A stretch of 64,000 nucleotides of DNA, taken from assembly GCF_000699445.3 (NCBI RefSeq), contig NC_067196.1, positions 1,364,001 to 1,428,000 on the forward strand, in the 5' to 3' direction. This document shows positions 1 through 11,299 of this stretch, piece by piece. The position numbers and the translations under genes are program-made. The DNA is from Schistosoma haematobium (Eukaryota > Platyhelminthes > Trematoda > Strigeidida > Schistosomatidae). The notes under the pieces are model-generated. The model saw nothing but the letters and a program-made list of their open reading frames with translations. It was not told the DNA's origin and ran no database searches. Position 1 is the first letter of the stretch. The number at the start of each line of letters is the position of its first letter.

Positions 1-87
1 GTATGCTAATGAGATGTGGCAACTTAGACCGATGTATATATGTGCCTGGTTCTACGTAGTAGCTGACTAATTGACTGACTATGACTA
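1..87 (+). repeat. LINE 3' end (TGAC-tailed family), cut by window edge
   Basis: GCTAATGAGATGTGGCAAC and the following GTGCCTGG..CTACGT and GACTGACTATGAC match the terminal bases of the LINE 3' ends at 44,560-45,075 (same strand) and 32,815-33,345 (opposite strand). It is the end of a LINE copy lying left of the window. Confidence 0.7.
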
Positions 88-904
88 ATTCGCTATGAAA
101 ACTCTGCGTAAATAATTGTTCCGTTATGTAGTTGAATGGATAGTGTTAATAGATCAGAATATTGCATGTGTTTTAAGGAACAAAACGTTCAGTTTCATTT
201 AATAAAGTAAATTAGGTTGATCATTATAATTTATTGTAACAGTGAAGAATTATCATCATAACTAGGTTCAATAAAAGAGATTAGATAGTGACGAGTGCAT
301 TTGGTAATCAGGTAGTCAGTCGTAAACAACATAGAGCGGAAGCTCAGTATCACGATATCAAACCTGATAAATGTATGGCAATGTAGTCGAAACAACAGTA
401 ATGCTAGTGAGAGCGATTAAACATAAGAGAATATGTTTTATAGAGAAATGGTGATTTTGAGACGAAAATGTTGGGACTAAAGACTTATAGAGAGATAAAA
501 AGGGAATGGATCTGTGGCACTATGATCTGTTCTAAATTATGTCATCAAACTCCCGATTAAGGTTATATTGTGCATCTCAGCCAGATATTTTGCAGTTAAC
601 GAAGTTTATTAGTTTACAGGTCAGTATGCTGATGCTATGCTATAGTATGACTACCTCCATCTAATTTTGATGTATTCCTACTTCAACCAAGATTGCACGC
701 CGAAATATTGGGTGGTTGCACATACAGCTGGCCTCATTTCCTCATCAACGGATTTTCCATCTTCATCAGTACCCCATTTCGCTCATCGAAGAGAACTATG
801 CTATCATCAAACACAGAGTCGCATGGAATCCTCAACTCGGAGAGGTCAGGTCTCACACTCATAAAACAAAGCTGCTATCACCAACATGTTGTGGATCCGA
901 ACTT
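88..904. other. No recognisable feature
   Basis: AT-rich DNA with short overlapping ORFs near 667-926 that have no codon or motif support. Nothing else identified. Confidence 0.4.
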
Positions 905-2190
905 TAGTCAGTCAGTTAGTCAATAACAACGTGGAACTTCGTACGTACATACATCAGTTCGAATTGCCATACCACATTAGCACAGAGATGCAGTTCTCGA
1001 TTCAAATCCCATAGTGGTAGAAGTGGTAAGAGTATAAACAGTAATCGGAAACATTAAGGTTTAAGGATGTTATTCAAGGAGTATAGTCCAGTGAAATAAA
1101 TTTGGAAAGAGGAAAAAAGAAGGGACATGAAGGATTCAGAAGATTAGAATTAGGGAGAACATAAAGAGTGGATGTACCTGCACAATTGCTAACGATTTTG
1201 AGTCATGTCATTCAAGGTCTCTAACCATCGATTGCTATCGTCTCGCGGATCGCAACCAGGTAATCTATAACTACCAACATAGCTCAGTCCACTTGTCAGT
1301 GACTTCACGGATTTGTGCCATGTTTTGTTCTGGCCGCCCCTAGACTTCTTCTATCGAGCCCCTCCATCGGTAACTGATAGCGATGTGATCTATTTGGGTC
1401 CAGCGTTGGGACGAATTCGAGGGTCGCCATGTCAAAAGATGTTTTTCCTTATGCTTAAAGTCAGTGTTTGCAAGAAACAGGCGGTTATCTGAGCATAGCT
1501 GCAACAGACGGTCGCCATTATCTGTTCTTTGAGCCACGACACCATAAGATCCATCCAGGTGTCTTTCCCTATCGCTTAGTTTACCTACTTGAGCATTGAA
1601 GTCACCGGCCACTATTACTACATCAGAGCGCCTAGCTTTTCGGAGAAGTTCGGAAAGCTTTCTGTAAAACTCATCTCTTATATCATCTGAGCCGCAGTCA
1701 GTGAGAGAGTAGACAGAGACGACGAAGAGGCAACGACAATTGTCCCTATCTTTCCGAGTCCTTACTGTTCAGTTTAGTCGGACAGCGCACGAACGACTGT
1801 CTACTGGGTTCCAGTCTAAGCAAGCTAGTCCTGCCTTAGGACTCAGTGCTATACCTACGCCAGAGAGGCCACGGGAAGCAGCATCAGGGCTTCCAGATAC
1901 ACGAAGCGTAACTCGTTTTGGTTCGTTACTTTGACATGGTTAGGTCAAATGAATGACACTACTCGGATCCTGTATGTGCGTTTCGGAGACGCAACACACA
2001 TCGATGGCGCTAGATTCTAAAGTCCTAGCTAAAGAAGCCTATTGTCCTATTTGGCAAAGTGTTCGGACGTTGAAAGCTCCTACGTGTAGTTTAGAGCGTG
2101 GTTTCAGGAGCCGACGAATATCGTTCCGCGTACTCGAATCGTTCGCACTAGCGGCTCGAGGTGATAAAGGGATGTGAGAAGGGTTAGTCT
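905..2190 (-). pseudogene. Internally deleted LINE: endonuclease joined to 3' end
   Basis: On the - strand, an APE-type endonuclease is recognisable from about 2,100: GAFNVRTLCQIGQ, IDVCCVSETHIQD (catalytic Glu), DCGSDDIRDEFYRKL, VVIVAGDFNAQVG (catalytic GDFN), LTWRPSNSSQRWTQIDHI. At about 1,336 it passes directly into the RT C-terminal segment (RGGQNKTWHKSVKS in another frame, then LPGCDPRDDSNRWLETLNDM) and the 3' UTR ending in GTCAGTCAGT near 905. The whole reverse transcriptase is missing, and stops are present. It resembles RTE-like schistosome LINEs. Confidence 0.8.
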
Positions 2191-2459
2191 TGGAGATAAA
2201 AGATTTATTTGGAGGTGTAGGAGGTATTTAAATGTGACCGACTTGGCCTCGTGTGTTATACATAACCTCACCTCATCAGTCATAACACCACCAACACTTA
2301 CGCATCTACTCACATACACGAACTTCTTGACTACTTCTATCCTTCAACTAACCAGGGTGAGTGCAGGTTCAGCGTCCTACTAATCTTGTAAAAGTACTTT
2401 TCACTTCGAAGGTGCAAAACACATGCCATACTTACGAACACTGATTGCCATCTGATTAA

Positions 2460-4010
2460 GTGCGGGTGGCATGGCTTGGATATCATCCGCATAGTCAAGG
2501 TCTTTCTTCGTGTGATAGATCCATACCACCATTACTTACGTCCATCAAAGCTGTTTCCAGAGTGTCATCGATGGCAAAGTTGCAATCCTACCTAACCCCA
2601 TTGTTTGAATTAAACAATGAAGAGAAGTGGTTGTATGCTCTCACTACTCTACCTGATGTGTTAGTACAAAGGGTTTTTAAAATGTTGACAAACTTCTCAG
2701 GTATACCCTTCTTCAACAGACAATCTCAGAGAACAGTTCTGTCCCACGAATCGAAGGTGGTCGTGATGTCAATAATCATTACAGTTGTTGGCCTGCAACA
2801 AGTATCACAGTGTTCAAACATTTGACGGACTGTGGAGTTATGATCAATATACCCTCGGCTAGGACGAAAACCAACCTGCTTTTGGTGGGTCAGTCTTTCA
2901 CGTGCTATGAACAGTTGGCAAAGCATGATGAAGCAAATAGTTTGGATGCAAATGGAAACGGACTTACCCTCCGGTAGGTGTTGCACATGTGACGTACAGG
3001 TATCAATAGCAGAAATCAGGGGATAATCAAAGTCTAGATAAGTACTACAAAAAGAGTGGCAGTCATGTATTCAACCACGCTAGTGTTAGCTAATCGCAAT
3101 TTAATTAATCTGAGTCGAGCTTTGGGGTGCAGTAGGAGGATGCCAGGTAGCAGCACATTAGCGATGACTGTGCCGATAGCTAGTGCTAACCAGAAACAGA
3201 TTGAGGTCTGCTAAATTTACAGGAGATATTCGTCGTTGTCTGATCTGAAAACAACGAGTCCCCATTGGCTGCCCAAACGACTTGTCCGTGTGCATAGATG
3301 CCTGACATGAACAATCGATTCTCAAGCTAGTACGCGTTTTGTTGAGATAGTCTAACTGATTACAGAACTCAACCTTAATTCTATCTCAGTTGCAATCTGT
3401 CAGCGAGCAGGTGGAGATAACCAGAAGTGATCGTTTGTCAGTTGATGGTTGTTGCAGAAACGTAGTGAACAATTTTCGAAGGTAGAAACCACTGTCGGCG
3501 TATTCCTTGATTTCGTAGCTCTCTCTTATTGCCAAATGTTCGTAAACAACACAGCCAGTTCCATAACCAGAATTTCAGTAAGGTCTTTAAAAATGCCCGA
3601 AGATAAGTTATCTGGGCCTAGATATTTGTGGTGCTTCAGTTCTTGGTGTTCCCTACTTTCTCGCGCCTCGTTGTGTAAATCAGATGCCAATGACCAAGGA
3701 AGACATGACAGTCTGATCTATGTTGTCGGGACAGTAGACCAGTTGAACTGCTCCTCAAAAAAACTCTGCCCATCTTTCATGACGACAGTTATTGATGATT
3801 GGCACCGCATCATCTTCGCAGATTGTCTCATGCACACCAGACTCCTTGCTGCCAGTGACTCGAATGAGTTGAAAGAGCTTTAGGCAGTCACCAGATGCAG
3901 CTGCTGCTTTGAAGCAAGCTTTGCACAATTCCATCAAGGAACAATCTTTGTTTATGATCAGAATCGCGGTTACCTGGATTAGACCGACGTTTTTCAATGA
4001 GTCGTAAGGA
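2460..4010 (-). pseudogene. LINE reverse transcriptase fragment
   Basis: On the - strand: linker signature NCRHERWAEFFEEQFNW (about 3,750-3,800), then KYLGPDNLSSGIFK and RT motifs QKQVGFRPSRGYIDHNSTVR and VMIIDITTTFDSWDR (first active-site Asp region, about 2,730-2,880). Several stops and frame changes. It lies upstream of the endonuclease fragment, the reverse of the normal LINE order, so it belongs to another copy. Confidence 0.75.
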
Positions 4011-4061
4011 GCCTGTAGAAACCATCACCTAAGCGAATTTACTCATCATTTTTATGACATC

Positions 4062-4800
4062 ATGCTATTGAAGCCGATTCTCATCTATACTTTTCGATGG
4101 ACCGATAGCCAGCTTTTAACATACTTACGCCTGTTACTCCTCGTGAAGGAACATAAGCCACTCACCAGCATTCTCCATCTAACCCTATCCTGGGCAATCC
4201 TTTCTAGCCCTTTCCATTTGTTATTCATCTTTTTCATATCTGATTCTATTTCCCGGCGTAATGTGTTATTTGGCCTTCCACTTTTCCGCTTCCATTCAGG
4301 ATTCCAAGTTAGGGCTTGTCTCGTAATGCAGTTTGATGACCTGCGTAATGTATGTCCTATCCATTTCCATCGTCTTTTCCTAATTTCCTCTTCAGCTGGA
4401 AGTTGGTTTATTCTCTACCACAGAAGGCTGTTGCTGATGGTATCCGATCAATGGATGTTGAGTATCTTGCGTAGACAATCATTTATAAATACTTGTACCT
4501 TCTTGATAGTGGTTGTTGTAGTTTCAGCTCCGTACAGTAGAATTGCCTCGACGTTCGTACTGAAGATTCTGACTTTGATATTGGTTGTTAGTTGTTTTGA
4601 GTTCCATATGTTCTTCAATTGTAGGAATGCGGCCCTTGCTTTGCCAATCCTCGCCTTAACATCTGCATCTGAACCTCCTTGTTCATCGATGATGCTTCCC
4701 AGTTATGTGAAGGATTCTATATCTTCCAGAGTTTTGACATCAAGTGTGAAGCTTGGAACATAGCTCGACTTAATATCGAGTTCCGATAGGAGCTGCAGTC
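4062..4800 (-). pseudogene. LINE RT C-terminal fragment, family of 42.2 kb
   Basis: The - strand encodes the same segment as 42,225-42,950: [56 protein letters not shown] blocks and [12 protein letters not shown]. Stops occur. The long + strand frame over the same bases is only the antisense shadow. Confidence 0.8.
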
Positions 4801-5240
4801 AATTCAATGACATATATCAATTTAGGACGTTCAATTTGTTGGCCACTGAAACATAAGGAAAGATTAGCAGAGATGTTAAAAATACATCGTTTCTCTCATC
4901 GATTTCTCACTTTGATAGAGCTTTTCGCTCTAATGGCATGTGACTGACTGTTAATAGAGATTCGATCAATCAGTGCCGTCTCAGCTCTAGCATTTAGCGC
5001 GACACCAGCAAAACTAGACAAAAATGCCTCAAACTCCGTAGATAAACACACATGAAACAATTTTTCTGAAGCGACAGATGGAGAGCGAATTCGTAACACT
5101 CCACTTGAGTCTTAGATACGTGTCTCGTATAGACAACAGACGTCAATATTAAGACTTTCTAAAGACATAGCAATCCTATCTGTTGTCCGATCTGCATTAG
5201 TATGCGGACGTTGGAGGCCATTTTGAATGATATACGTGGT
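4801..5240 (-). pseudogene. LINE endonuclease N-terminal fragment
   Basis: On the - strand: ASNVR.LMQIGQQIGL, then SLNIDVCCLYETRI (catalytic Glu region), SVASEKLFHVCLSTEFEAF, SSFAGVALNARAETALIDR, SQSHAIRAKSSIKV. This is the APE endonuclease entry of an RTE-like LINE, with a stop after ETRI. It ends near 5,235. Confidence 0.7.
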
Positions 5241-5504
5241 TTCAGAAAGACTGGTTCAGTATTCGTACTCGGTGGTAGCATTCAACTCTAAACCAGTCAG
5301 TGACTTGAGCTGGTTTAGACAAGGTTTTCACCATAGGTGAGCTCCTGTATAAGTTTAAAGATGACATACTCAAGTTGAGAATGAAGAGGAATATATAAGT
5401 AATGTAGGATTAATGAAACAAAAACTAATATTAACATATTAATCTGAATAAGATTTATCTGAGCGAACGTTGGTGAAAGAGTAATGTTTCCAGCAGTAAT
5501 TCTG

Positions 5505-5820
5505 ATCTGATTTGTTTGTGGGATTAGACACTGCCCGGGTACCCAAACCTAAACAGGTAGTTTTCTTAGGGAGTCACATCCCAGACCTTTGATCTGAAAG
5601 TTTAATCCACAATGCAGTGGGGCAATATTGGGAGATGAAGTCCCACGGTCACCGGTGACCAACAGTAGGTTCATGAGCCGTTTGTTCCCTCAGGATCCTG
5701 GAGCCCATGTGTACCAGTGGTTTGGGACCAGTGTTTTCCAACTCCCCTTGGTGGATCTTCCGTACTCACCAACTGGGTTAAAGTGTTGAACATTGGCTTT
5801 TCTTCCTTCCAATGGATCCA
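5505..5820 (-). repeat. Repeat A (SINE-like), truncated copy
   Basis: Recognised by GACACTGCCCGGGTACCC, CCGGTGACCAACAGTAGGTT and GTTTGTTCCCTCAGGATCC, shared with the full copies at 25.5, 43.3 and 45.4 kb. Tail and head are missing. Confidence 0.75.
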
Positions 5821-6181
5821 GGTTGTTGGAATTAGCAGCATTTGTTAAGGAAGTTAGAGACCGATGATGAGGATTGGTTTTGGAAGTATAAAAAATGTTA
5901 TGCAGTGAATGAGATCAGCTAGAGCACCTTTAGAGATAGGCAGTTGTTACTTCCAGATTGTGCACATCAGGAAAGGTGCTTATTAAAAGACCCTAAAAAT
6001 ACCGGATTAGAGTGTATCATAACGGCATTAAGACGTGTCTACAAACCACAACCACAGGTACTTATAACCGGTTGCACAACTTGTGGGTAGTTTTTGTTGT
6101 TTTATCCTCAATTTTCAAGTTTTGTCACCAGGAATTCATGACAAAAGTGGGGTGTGTCATTTTTAGATCCAACCTTTTTCC
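5821..6181. other. No recognisable feature
   Basis: AT-rich, only short random-looking ORFs. Confidence 0.35.
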
Positions 6182-6500
6182 GATGGTTAGAGACCTTAAA
6201 TGACATGACTCAAAATCGTTAGCAATTGTGCAGGTACATCCACTCTTTATGTTCTCCCTAATTCTAATCTTCTGAATCCTTCATGTCCCTTCTTTTTTCC
6301 TCTTTCCAAATTTATTTCACTGGACTATACTCCTTGAATAACATCCTTAAACCTTAATGTTTCCGATTACTGTTTATACTCTTACCACTTCTACCACTAT
6401 GGGATTTGAATCGAGAACTGCATCTCTGTGCTAATGTGGTATGGCAATTCGAACTGATGTATGTACGTACGAAGTTCCACGTTGTTACTGACTGACCATT
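6182..6500 (+). repeat. LINE 3' end (TGAC-tailed family)
   Basis: Nearly identical, in reverse complement, to 905-1,225: CAGGTACATCCACTCTTTA, then TTATTTCACTGGACTATACT, GGGATTTGAATCGAGAAC and the end ACGTTGTTACTGACTGACC. A 5'-truncated LINE tail in + orientation. Confidence 0.8.
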
Positions 6501-6589
6501 ATGGGATGACAGTATTGGTAGAGATTTTGGTCACTATTAATGAAAGCATTGTTGGCAGCACGACTTAAACCTAAGACCCTTAGTATATC

Positions 6590-6660
6590 TCGTTTTGTGT
6601 TATCGCTCTCTAACTGACCTACCTCGCACAATAGAACCTCAATAACAAGTGTTTCAACTA
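6590..6660 (-). repeat. Repeat R, short fragment
   Basis: TTATCGCTCTCTAACTGACC followed by TACCTCGCACAATAG resembles part of the repeat R copy at 19.8-20.3 kb. Only about 70 bases match. Confidence 0.4.
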
Positions 6661-6867
6661 ATATAGTCTAATTAGATCGTCATGGTAGATAAGCATGACT
6701 ACTCAGGATACTAGCTACGGTTTAAAGACAAGCTACTAATTTGAGTCTACAGAAGTCAGAAATGTGAAACGATTTCGGAGCTTTCAAACTATCGTATACA
6801 AATCAAGCTGTTTCATCACTTGAAGATTATTTAACAATTAAACTAAAATAAAATACTAGTATAGGGG

Positions 6868-7080
6868 TTGTGGAGATTATTAAGTTTTTGATTGAGATCA
6901 TGAACCGATTAATGTTAGACCATCACAGTTGAAAACCTGGAAGCACTGGACGGCCGTTTCGTTCTATTGTGGGACTCCTCAGCAGTGCGCATCCAATAGG
7001 ACGAAACGGCCTTCTTGTGCTTCCAGGTTTTCAATTGTGATGGTCTAACATTAATCGGTTCATGATCTCAATTAAAATAA
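6868..7080 (-). mobile_element. Hammerhead element, fold-back copy 1
   Basis: Both ends carry the terminal inverted repeat ATTGAGATCATGAACCGATT (left, with GGTTGTGGAG.. outside) and its complement near 7,050-7,075. A - strand hammerhead is at 6,943-6,988. To its right, a second half ribozyme (AATAGGACGAAACGG) points to the + strand, so the element is palindromic. The tRNA-like middle is missing. Confidence 0.75.
6943..6988 (-). ncRNA. Hammerhead ribozyme motif
   Basis: On the - strand: stem I GCACTG/CAGTGC, core CTGAGGA and GAAA, cleavage triplet GTC. Stem II has one mismatch (GAAC instead of GGAC). N7 of the core may be any base, so CTGAGGA is permitted. Probably weakly active or inactive. 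Confidence 0.7.
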
Positions 7081-7604
7081 ACTAAACTGTTTAACAAATA
7101 AATGTATTTGGGATACTATCATCGTATGTAAAACAGTTTAACTCTTTATCTAATGTTATTTATCTATCATTTCTTTACTATATAACAAAATTTAGATCAG
7201 AAAACATTTTCAAACGCCTATTATTCGATCGTTTAAGTTGATCCGATGAATATTCACAGCATAAATTAACCATATGTACTATTCGATTAATTCCTTCATC
7301 TAATCGATTTTATTCATGTAATCAGTGCCTATTAAAGTTCATTTCAGGTTATAGAATTAGTTTAATGATTATATATATGGATTATGAAATTATTCACCTA
7401 ATAGACTTATTTTTTGATATATTGGTGTTACTCAATGTCATACACATTTCTAGTATAACAGTGAATAAGTTATCGTCTTAAAAAAAGCTCAGATAAGAAA
7501 GGATATTTTGTTATACTTTTGTTGTTGTGCTTTATGTGTTAAACTGCTTAAACAAAAATAAAGCCAACAGTATTGAGTTTTGCAGAACTTTAAAGGAATT
7601 GAAG

Positions 7605-8078
7605 TTTATTTATTTAAACACATAAATATTGATACGAAAAGGCATCAAATAGATATGCACCACACAAATCATTCAGTTGCTGGGATACTCCCCGGGTGCC
7701 CAAACCGAAGTAGATAGTTTACTTAAAGGCCACACCCTGAGCCTTTGACGTAAAGGTCTGATTCACAAGGCAGTAGAGTGACGTCAGCAGATGCAGTCTC
7801 ATAGTATCCGGTCACCAACAATAGGTTCATACACCATTTGTCTCCTCAGGATCCTGAAGTCAGCTTGGATTGATTGATTTGGAATCAGGAAGTCCACCAA
7901 AGCGGTTAAAGCGTCAGACATTCGTTTTTCATCCTCTCAATTTCATAAACAACAGTAATTCTGTGAGAAGGCAATGAGTAGGATCTCCTTGTCAGTGGTT
8001 GTATGCACGTGTCCATGTGAGAGCATTTGTAGAGGGAGAGCTGACTTTTCCCACTCTCGACTATATCAGGGCATTTAG
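7605..8078 (-). repeat. Repeat A (SINE-like), copy at 7.6 kb
   Basis: - strand orientation: the head (CCTGATATAGTCGAGAGTGG) is at the right and the TAAATA-type tail at the left, after ATTTATGTGTTTAAATAAAT. Just beyond its head, 8,083-8,150 matches half of the 29.2-kb repeat, whose other half lies beyond the tail of the copy at 8.9-9.3 kb. Confidence 0.85.
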
Positions 8079-8082
8079 ATGT

Positions 8083-8150
8083 GGTGATCAATGTCATATG
8101 TGTCAGGTCCTTCTTAGTACAGATCGAATCCTATCGGCCAAGTTGTAATG
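8083..8150 (-). repeat. Left half of a 29.2-kb-type repeat
   Basis: Reverse complement of the segment GATAGGATTCGATCTGCACT..AAGGACCTGATA..GACATTGATCA at 29,335-29,395. It borders the repeat A copy on its right. Confidence 0.7.
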
Positions 8151-8864
8151 TGACCACCAGTCAAGGAGACTCAACATTGCTAATAATAATTAGTAGAACT
8201 CAGTGAAAACGAATACCTTCAGGATCGTAAGAATAAAATATTCTATAATAAGTCATTGTTATTATAGTTCTATTTAGTTTATGATATATGAAAACTACCA
8301 AGAGAATTACTTAAACAACTCGATATCGACGATGAGATAATGTAGTTACCCTTCACATATTGGATATGATCATTAACATACCTCATTTACGTCAACGTGA
8401 TTACTTAGTTTCAATATCCAAATGTTATAATTTCAATTATTTTACAAGATATTATTTTCAAATAAGCCTTATTCATTATGTGTTCTAACAATTTACTGCG
8501 ATTCAAGCATTATATACAGGTTTGTCTTTGAGTTATACTATATAAGAGAACTGATAATATTACTACCGGACAATTTGGATAGAAACAACGGAAGGTTGTT
8601 TTGAAGCACTCATAATAACTTGAAATTTCAATTTAATTACTTATTATGTAATTTTGCACAAAAGTCTAATTATGAATCAAAAACTTAAACCGGAAGGAAA
8701 TTTAATCAAATATTCTATCTATTGGGATATTAAAAAAGTAGCATCACTTTACTACAAATCACTCACTCAATGGTCAATTTATTTGAAATTATCAATTCAA
8801 ACATTAATAATGATACATATAAATTGATTGAACCAGAAGGTTACGAAATAACAGAGAATTTTGA
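8151..8864. other. No recognisable feature, between inverted repeat A copies
   Basis: AT-rich DNA without gene signals. It is the segment that would have been inverted if the flanking repeat A copies recombined. Confidence 0.4.
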
Positions 8865-9322
8865 GGAGAGTCAGTTGTCCCTCTACAAATGCTCTCACAT
8901 GGACACGTGCATACAACCACTGACAAGGAGGTCCTACTCATTGCCTTCTCACAGCATTACTGTTGTTTATGAAATTGAGAGGATGAAAAACGAATGTCTG
9001 ACGCTTTAACCGGTTTGTTGGACGTCCTGATTCCAAATCAATGGTGCACATAAGCTGACTTCAGGATTCTGAGGGGACAAATGGCGTATGAACCTATTGT
9101 TGGTGATCGGATACTATGAGACTGCATCTGCTGACGTCACTCCACTGCCTTGTGAATCAGACCTTTAGGTCAAAGGTTCCGGATGTGACCCTCTAAGAAA
9201 ACCATCTGTTTCGATTTGGCCACCTGGGCAGTATCTCAGCCCTTACACAAATCGAACGATTTATGTGGCGTATATCTATTTGATGCCTTTTTGTACCAAT
9301 ATTTATGTGTTTAAATAAATAA
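8865..9322 (+). repeat. Repeat A (SINE-like), copy at 8.9 kb
   Basis: + orientation, head truncated (starts GAGAGTCAGTTGTCC), tail TTTAAATAAATAAT. It is very similar to the 7.6-kb copy. The next bases, GATCACCACCCAATGATCAA, continue a 29.2-kb-type repeat. Confidence 0.85.
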
Positions 9323-9325
9323 TCC

Positions 9326-9365
9326 TATCCGATCACCACCCAATGATCAATCAATTGTAAATATC
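9326..9365 (+). repeat. Right half of a 29.2-kb-type repeat
   Basis: GATCACCACCCAATGATCAA followed by TCAATTGTAAATA matches 29,384-29,416 and 29,710-29,742. Confidence 0.7.
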
Positions 9366-9752
9366 ATTAGCATCGTATAAAAGTGAAGCATTTTCTCTTT
9401 TAATCATCTGTGTTGCTTTTATTTTACCATTTGACATTGAATATTATTAAATGTTCTGTACAGGATAATATTTATATCACATGTCTACATTTTTGACCCT
9501 AATTTGTTTAATCACGTCATATTGATAATCGTTATTGCTGGTTTAAATTGTTCATAATTCGGATTAGCCTAAAATTGAATAATTTTTGGCTTATTGATAG
9601 GTGTTCTTCTTCAATATCTGTCTATTGTGACTCGTTATTTTTTGCTAATCTACTGATGAATATAGAAGTATATCTCCTTGGATTTCTATCAAATATTGGA
9701 CGAAATTGCTATCAAGTGAATTTTGAGAACTTCTCTGTAACATTTTTAATTG

Positions 9753-9955
9753 AGATCATGAGTCGATTGATGTTCGATCACTATTGAAAACCTGAAAACA
9801 CTGGAAAGTTGTTTCGTTCTATTTTGGGACTCCTCAGTGGACAGTGCTCATTTACGATCCCGCCTCACGCGATTCGAACCTTCGGTCTCACACGCGAATG
9901 CTTAAACTTAAGACCACTGAGTCGGCATCCAATAGTGTTGATGTCTAATCTCAGC
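9753..9955 (-). mobile_element. Hammerhead/tRNA-like element, copy 2
   Basis: Left terminal repeat TTGAGATCATGAGTCGATTG, a - strand hammerhead-like motif at 9,799-9,846, then a tRNA-like segment (box B complement GATTCGAACC near 9,878, box A side GACCACTGAGTCGGC near 9,930). The right terminal repeat is absent. Confidence 0.7.
9799..9846 (-). ncRNA. Degenerate hammerhead ribozyme motif
   Basis: - strand core CTGAGGAG and CGAAAC are kept, but stem I has extra bases, stem II has a mismatch and the cleavage triplet is TTC. Likely inactive. Confidence 0.5.
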
Positions 9956-9959
9956 CATA

Positions 9960-10575
9960 AAATTTCTTAAAACTTCCTAACTTCCAGTTATAAATGCAAG
10001 AAATCACAAGTTTTTATCGTTTTATAACTTTCATTTTACTGTATTCATGTGAAAATTGAACTGAAAGTATATAGCGGAGAAGATTAGAAAAAAATGTGTT
10101 TTGCTTCAATTTACTCTGAGTTAAACTAACTCTGTGTACTACTGTGCTGTTGTCGCTGTTGTCACATCGTTTCAACTGATAATTTTAATCTATAGTATTG
10201 GTCTTTTTCTTCTTCTACAATTCCTTGGGTGTTCATTTATTTAAAGCCTTTCATGCATGAATTCAGTGTGACAGGGTTAAAAAAAATACATGGTCAAACA
10301 TACTTTAAAGGTGATAGTTCTTTCAAGTGTACACTAAATAATTGTTTTCATTATGACAGATTTAAGTTGTTCTGTTCATGAATTCAGTACGGATATTCAT
10401 TTCTATAACATACTACTTATATTTCATATGTTGAGTTGTATTTTTTTTGTAACATGAATGGTTGATAATAAGTTATTTTGTCGAGCTGGTGGTCTTATTC
10501 CTCTTATATTGTTATATTAATTATCTTTTCTCAGTTTATATATATATCGTCTGTTGTATGGATTTAAATACGCCT
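9960..10575. other. No recognisable feature
   Basis: AT-rich; a small inverted repeat CGCCTACTTATAAGTAGGCG sits at 10,571-10,590. Confidence 0.4.
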
Positions 10576-10589
10576 ACTTATAAGTAGGC

Positions 10590-10735
10590 GTGGGACTCTT
10601 CAGCAGTGCGCATCCGAGAGTCCTACAATAGGACGAAATGGTCGTCCAGTTCTTTCAGATTTTCAATGGTGGTCTAACATTAATCGGTTTATGATCTCAA
10701 ACAATAATTTAATAATGTCCACAACCCTATACTGA
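10590..10735 (+). mobile_element. Hammerhead element, fold-back remnant
   Basis: It starts with the - strand half GGGACTCTTCAGCAGTGCGC and switches to the + strand half CCTACAATAGGACGAAATGG, then GGTCTAACATTAATCGG and TTTATGATCTCAAAC (terminal repeat) and CCACAACCC. No complete ribozyme remains on either strand. Confidence 0.6.
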
Positions 10736-11295
10736 TAATAGTCATATAATTGTCAGAAAGAGATAAAACATAACAACATAATAGATATCTTACTAATCTG
10801 TTAGATTATGATAATAATTAGGCTTCTTTTTGTTGTTATATTACGTTTTTGAGTATGTGGCACTTTTATATGAGTTGTAGTTATTATTCTGTTAATGACT
10901 TATTCCGAGGAGGAATACGCTTTGTGGAACATTCTGTGGAAAGCATTTTCTTATTCATGATACTCTTATACTACAAAAGTTTACTGTTTCCTTGAGCACT
11001 AGACTTAAATGATTAAGAGCGATATAACATGCACTAAATACGATATTGGATAATGAGTATTTGTATGTATGAGGCTGTATTGGTCTTTTTAAGACTTTAA
11101 ATAATGATAAGTACCAGTCATTGTAACATTTAAATATAGAATTTAATTAATTCCATTCATGTGACTTTAAACTAAATACTCTACAATGACCAATCCCTTG
11201 ATTTAATGCTCATATTGCATCTTGACCAATAAAACCCAATGAGCACTAAGGTCTAAGCATCGTAACATTTATTACTAATAAGTGATAGTAATATA
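10736..11295. other. No recognisable feature
   Basis: AT-rich DNA with no motif I can name. Confidence 0.35.
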
Positions 11296-11299
11296 CTGA

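Noticed and set aside
4062..4763. 233-codon ORF on the + strand, the second longest outside the retrotransposons
   Set aside because: It is the antisense of a LINE RT fragment; the same antisense frame is also open at 42,340-42,852 over the homologous LINE. Its hydrophobic look comes from the complement of basic/charged codons.
9548..9787. 79-codon ORF on the + strand
   Set aside because: Runs into a hammerhead element end and shows no motif or splice signals.
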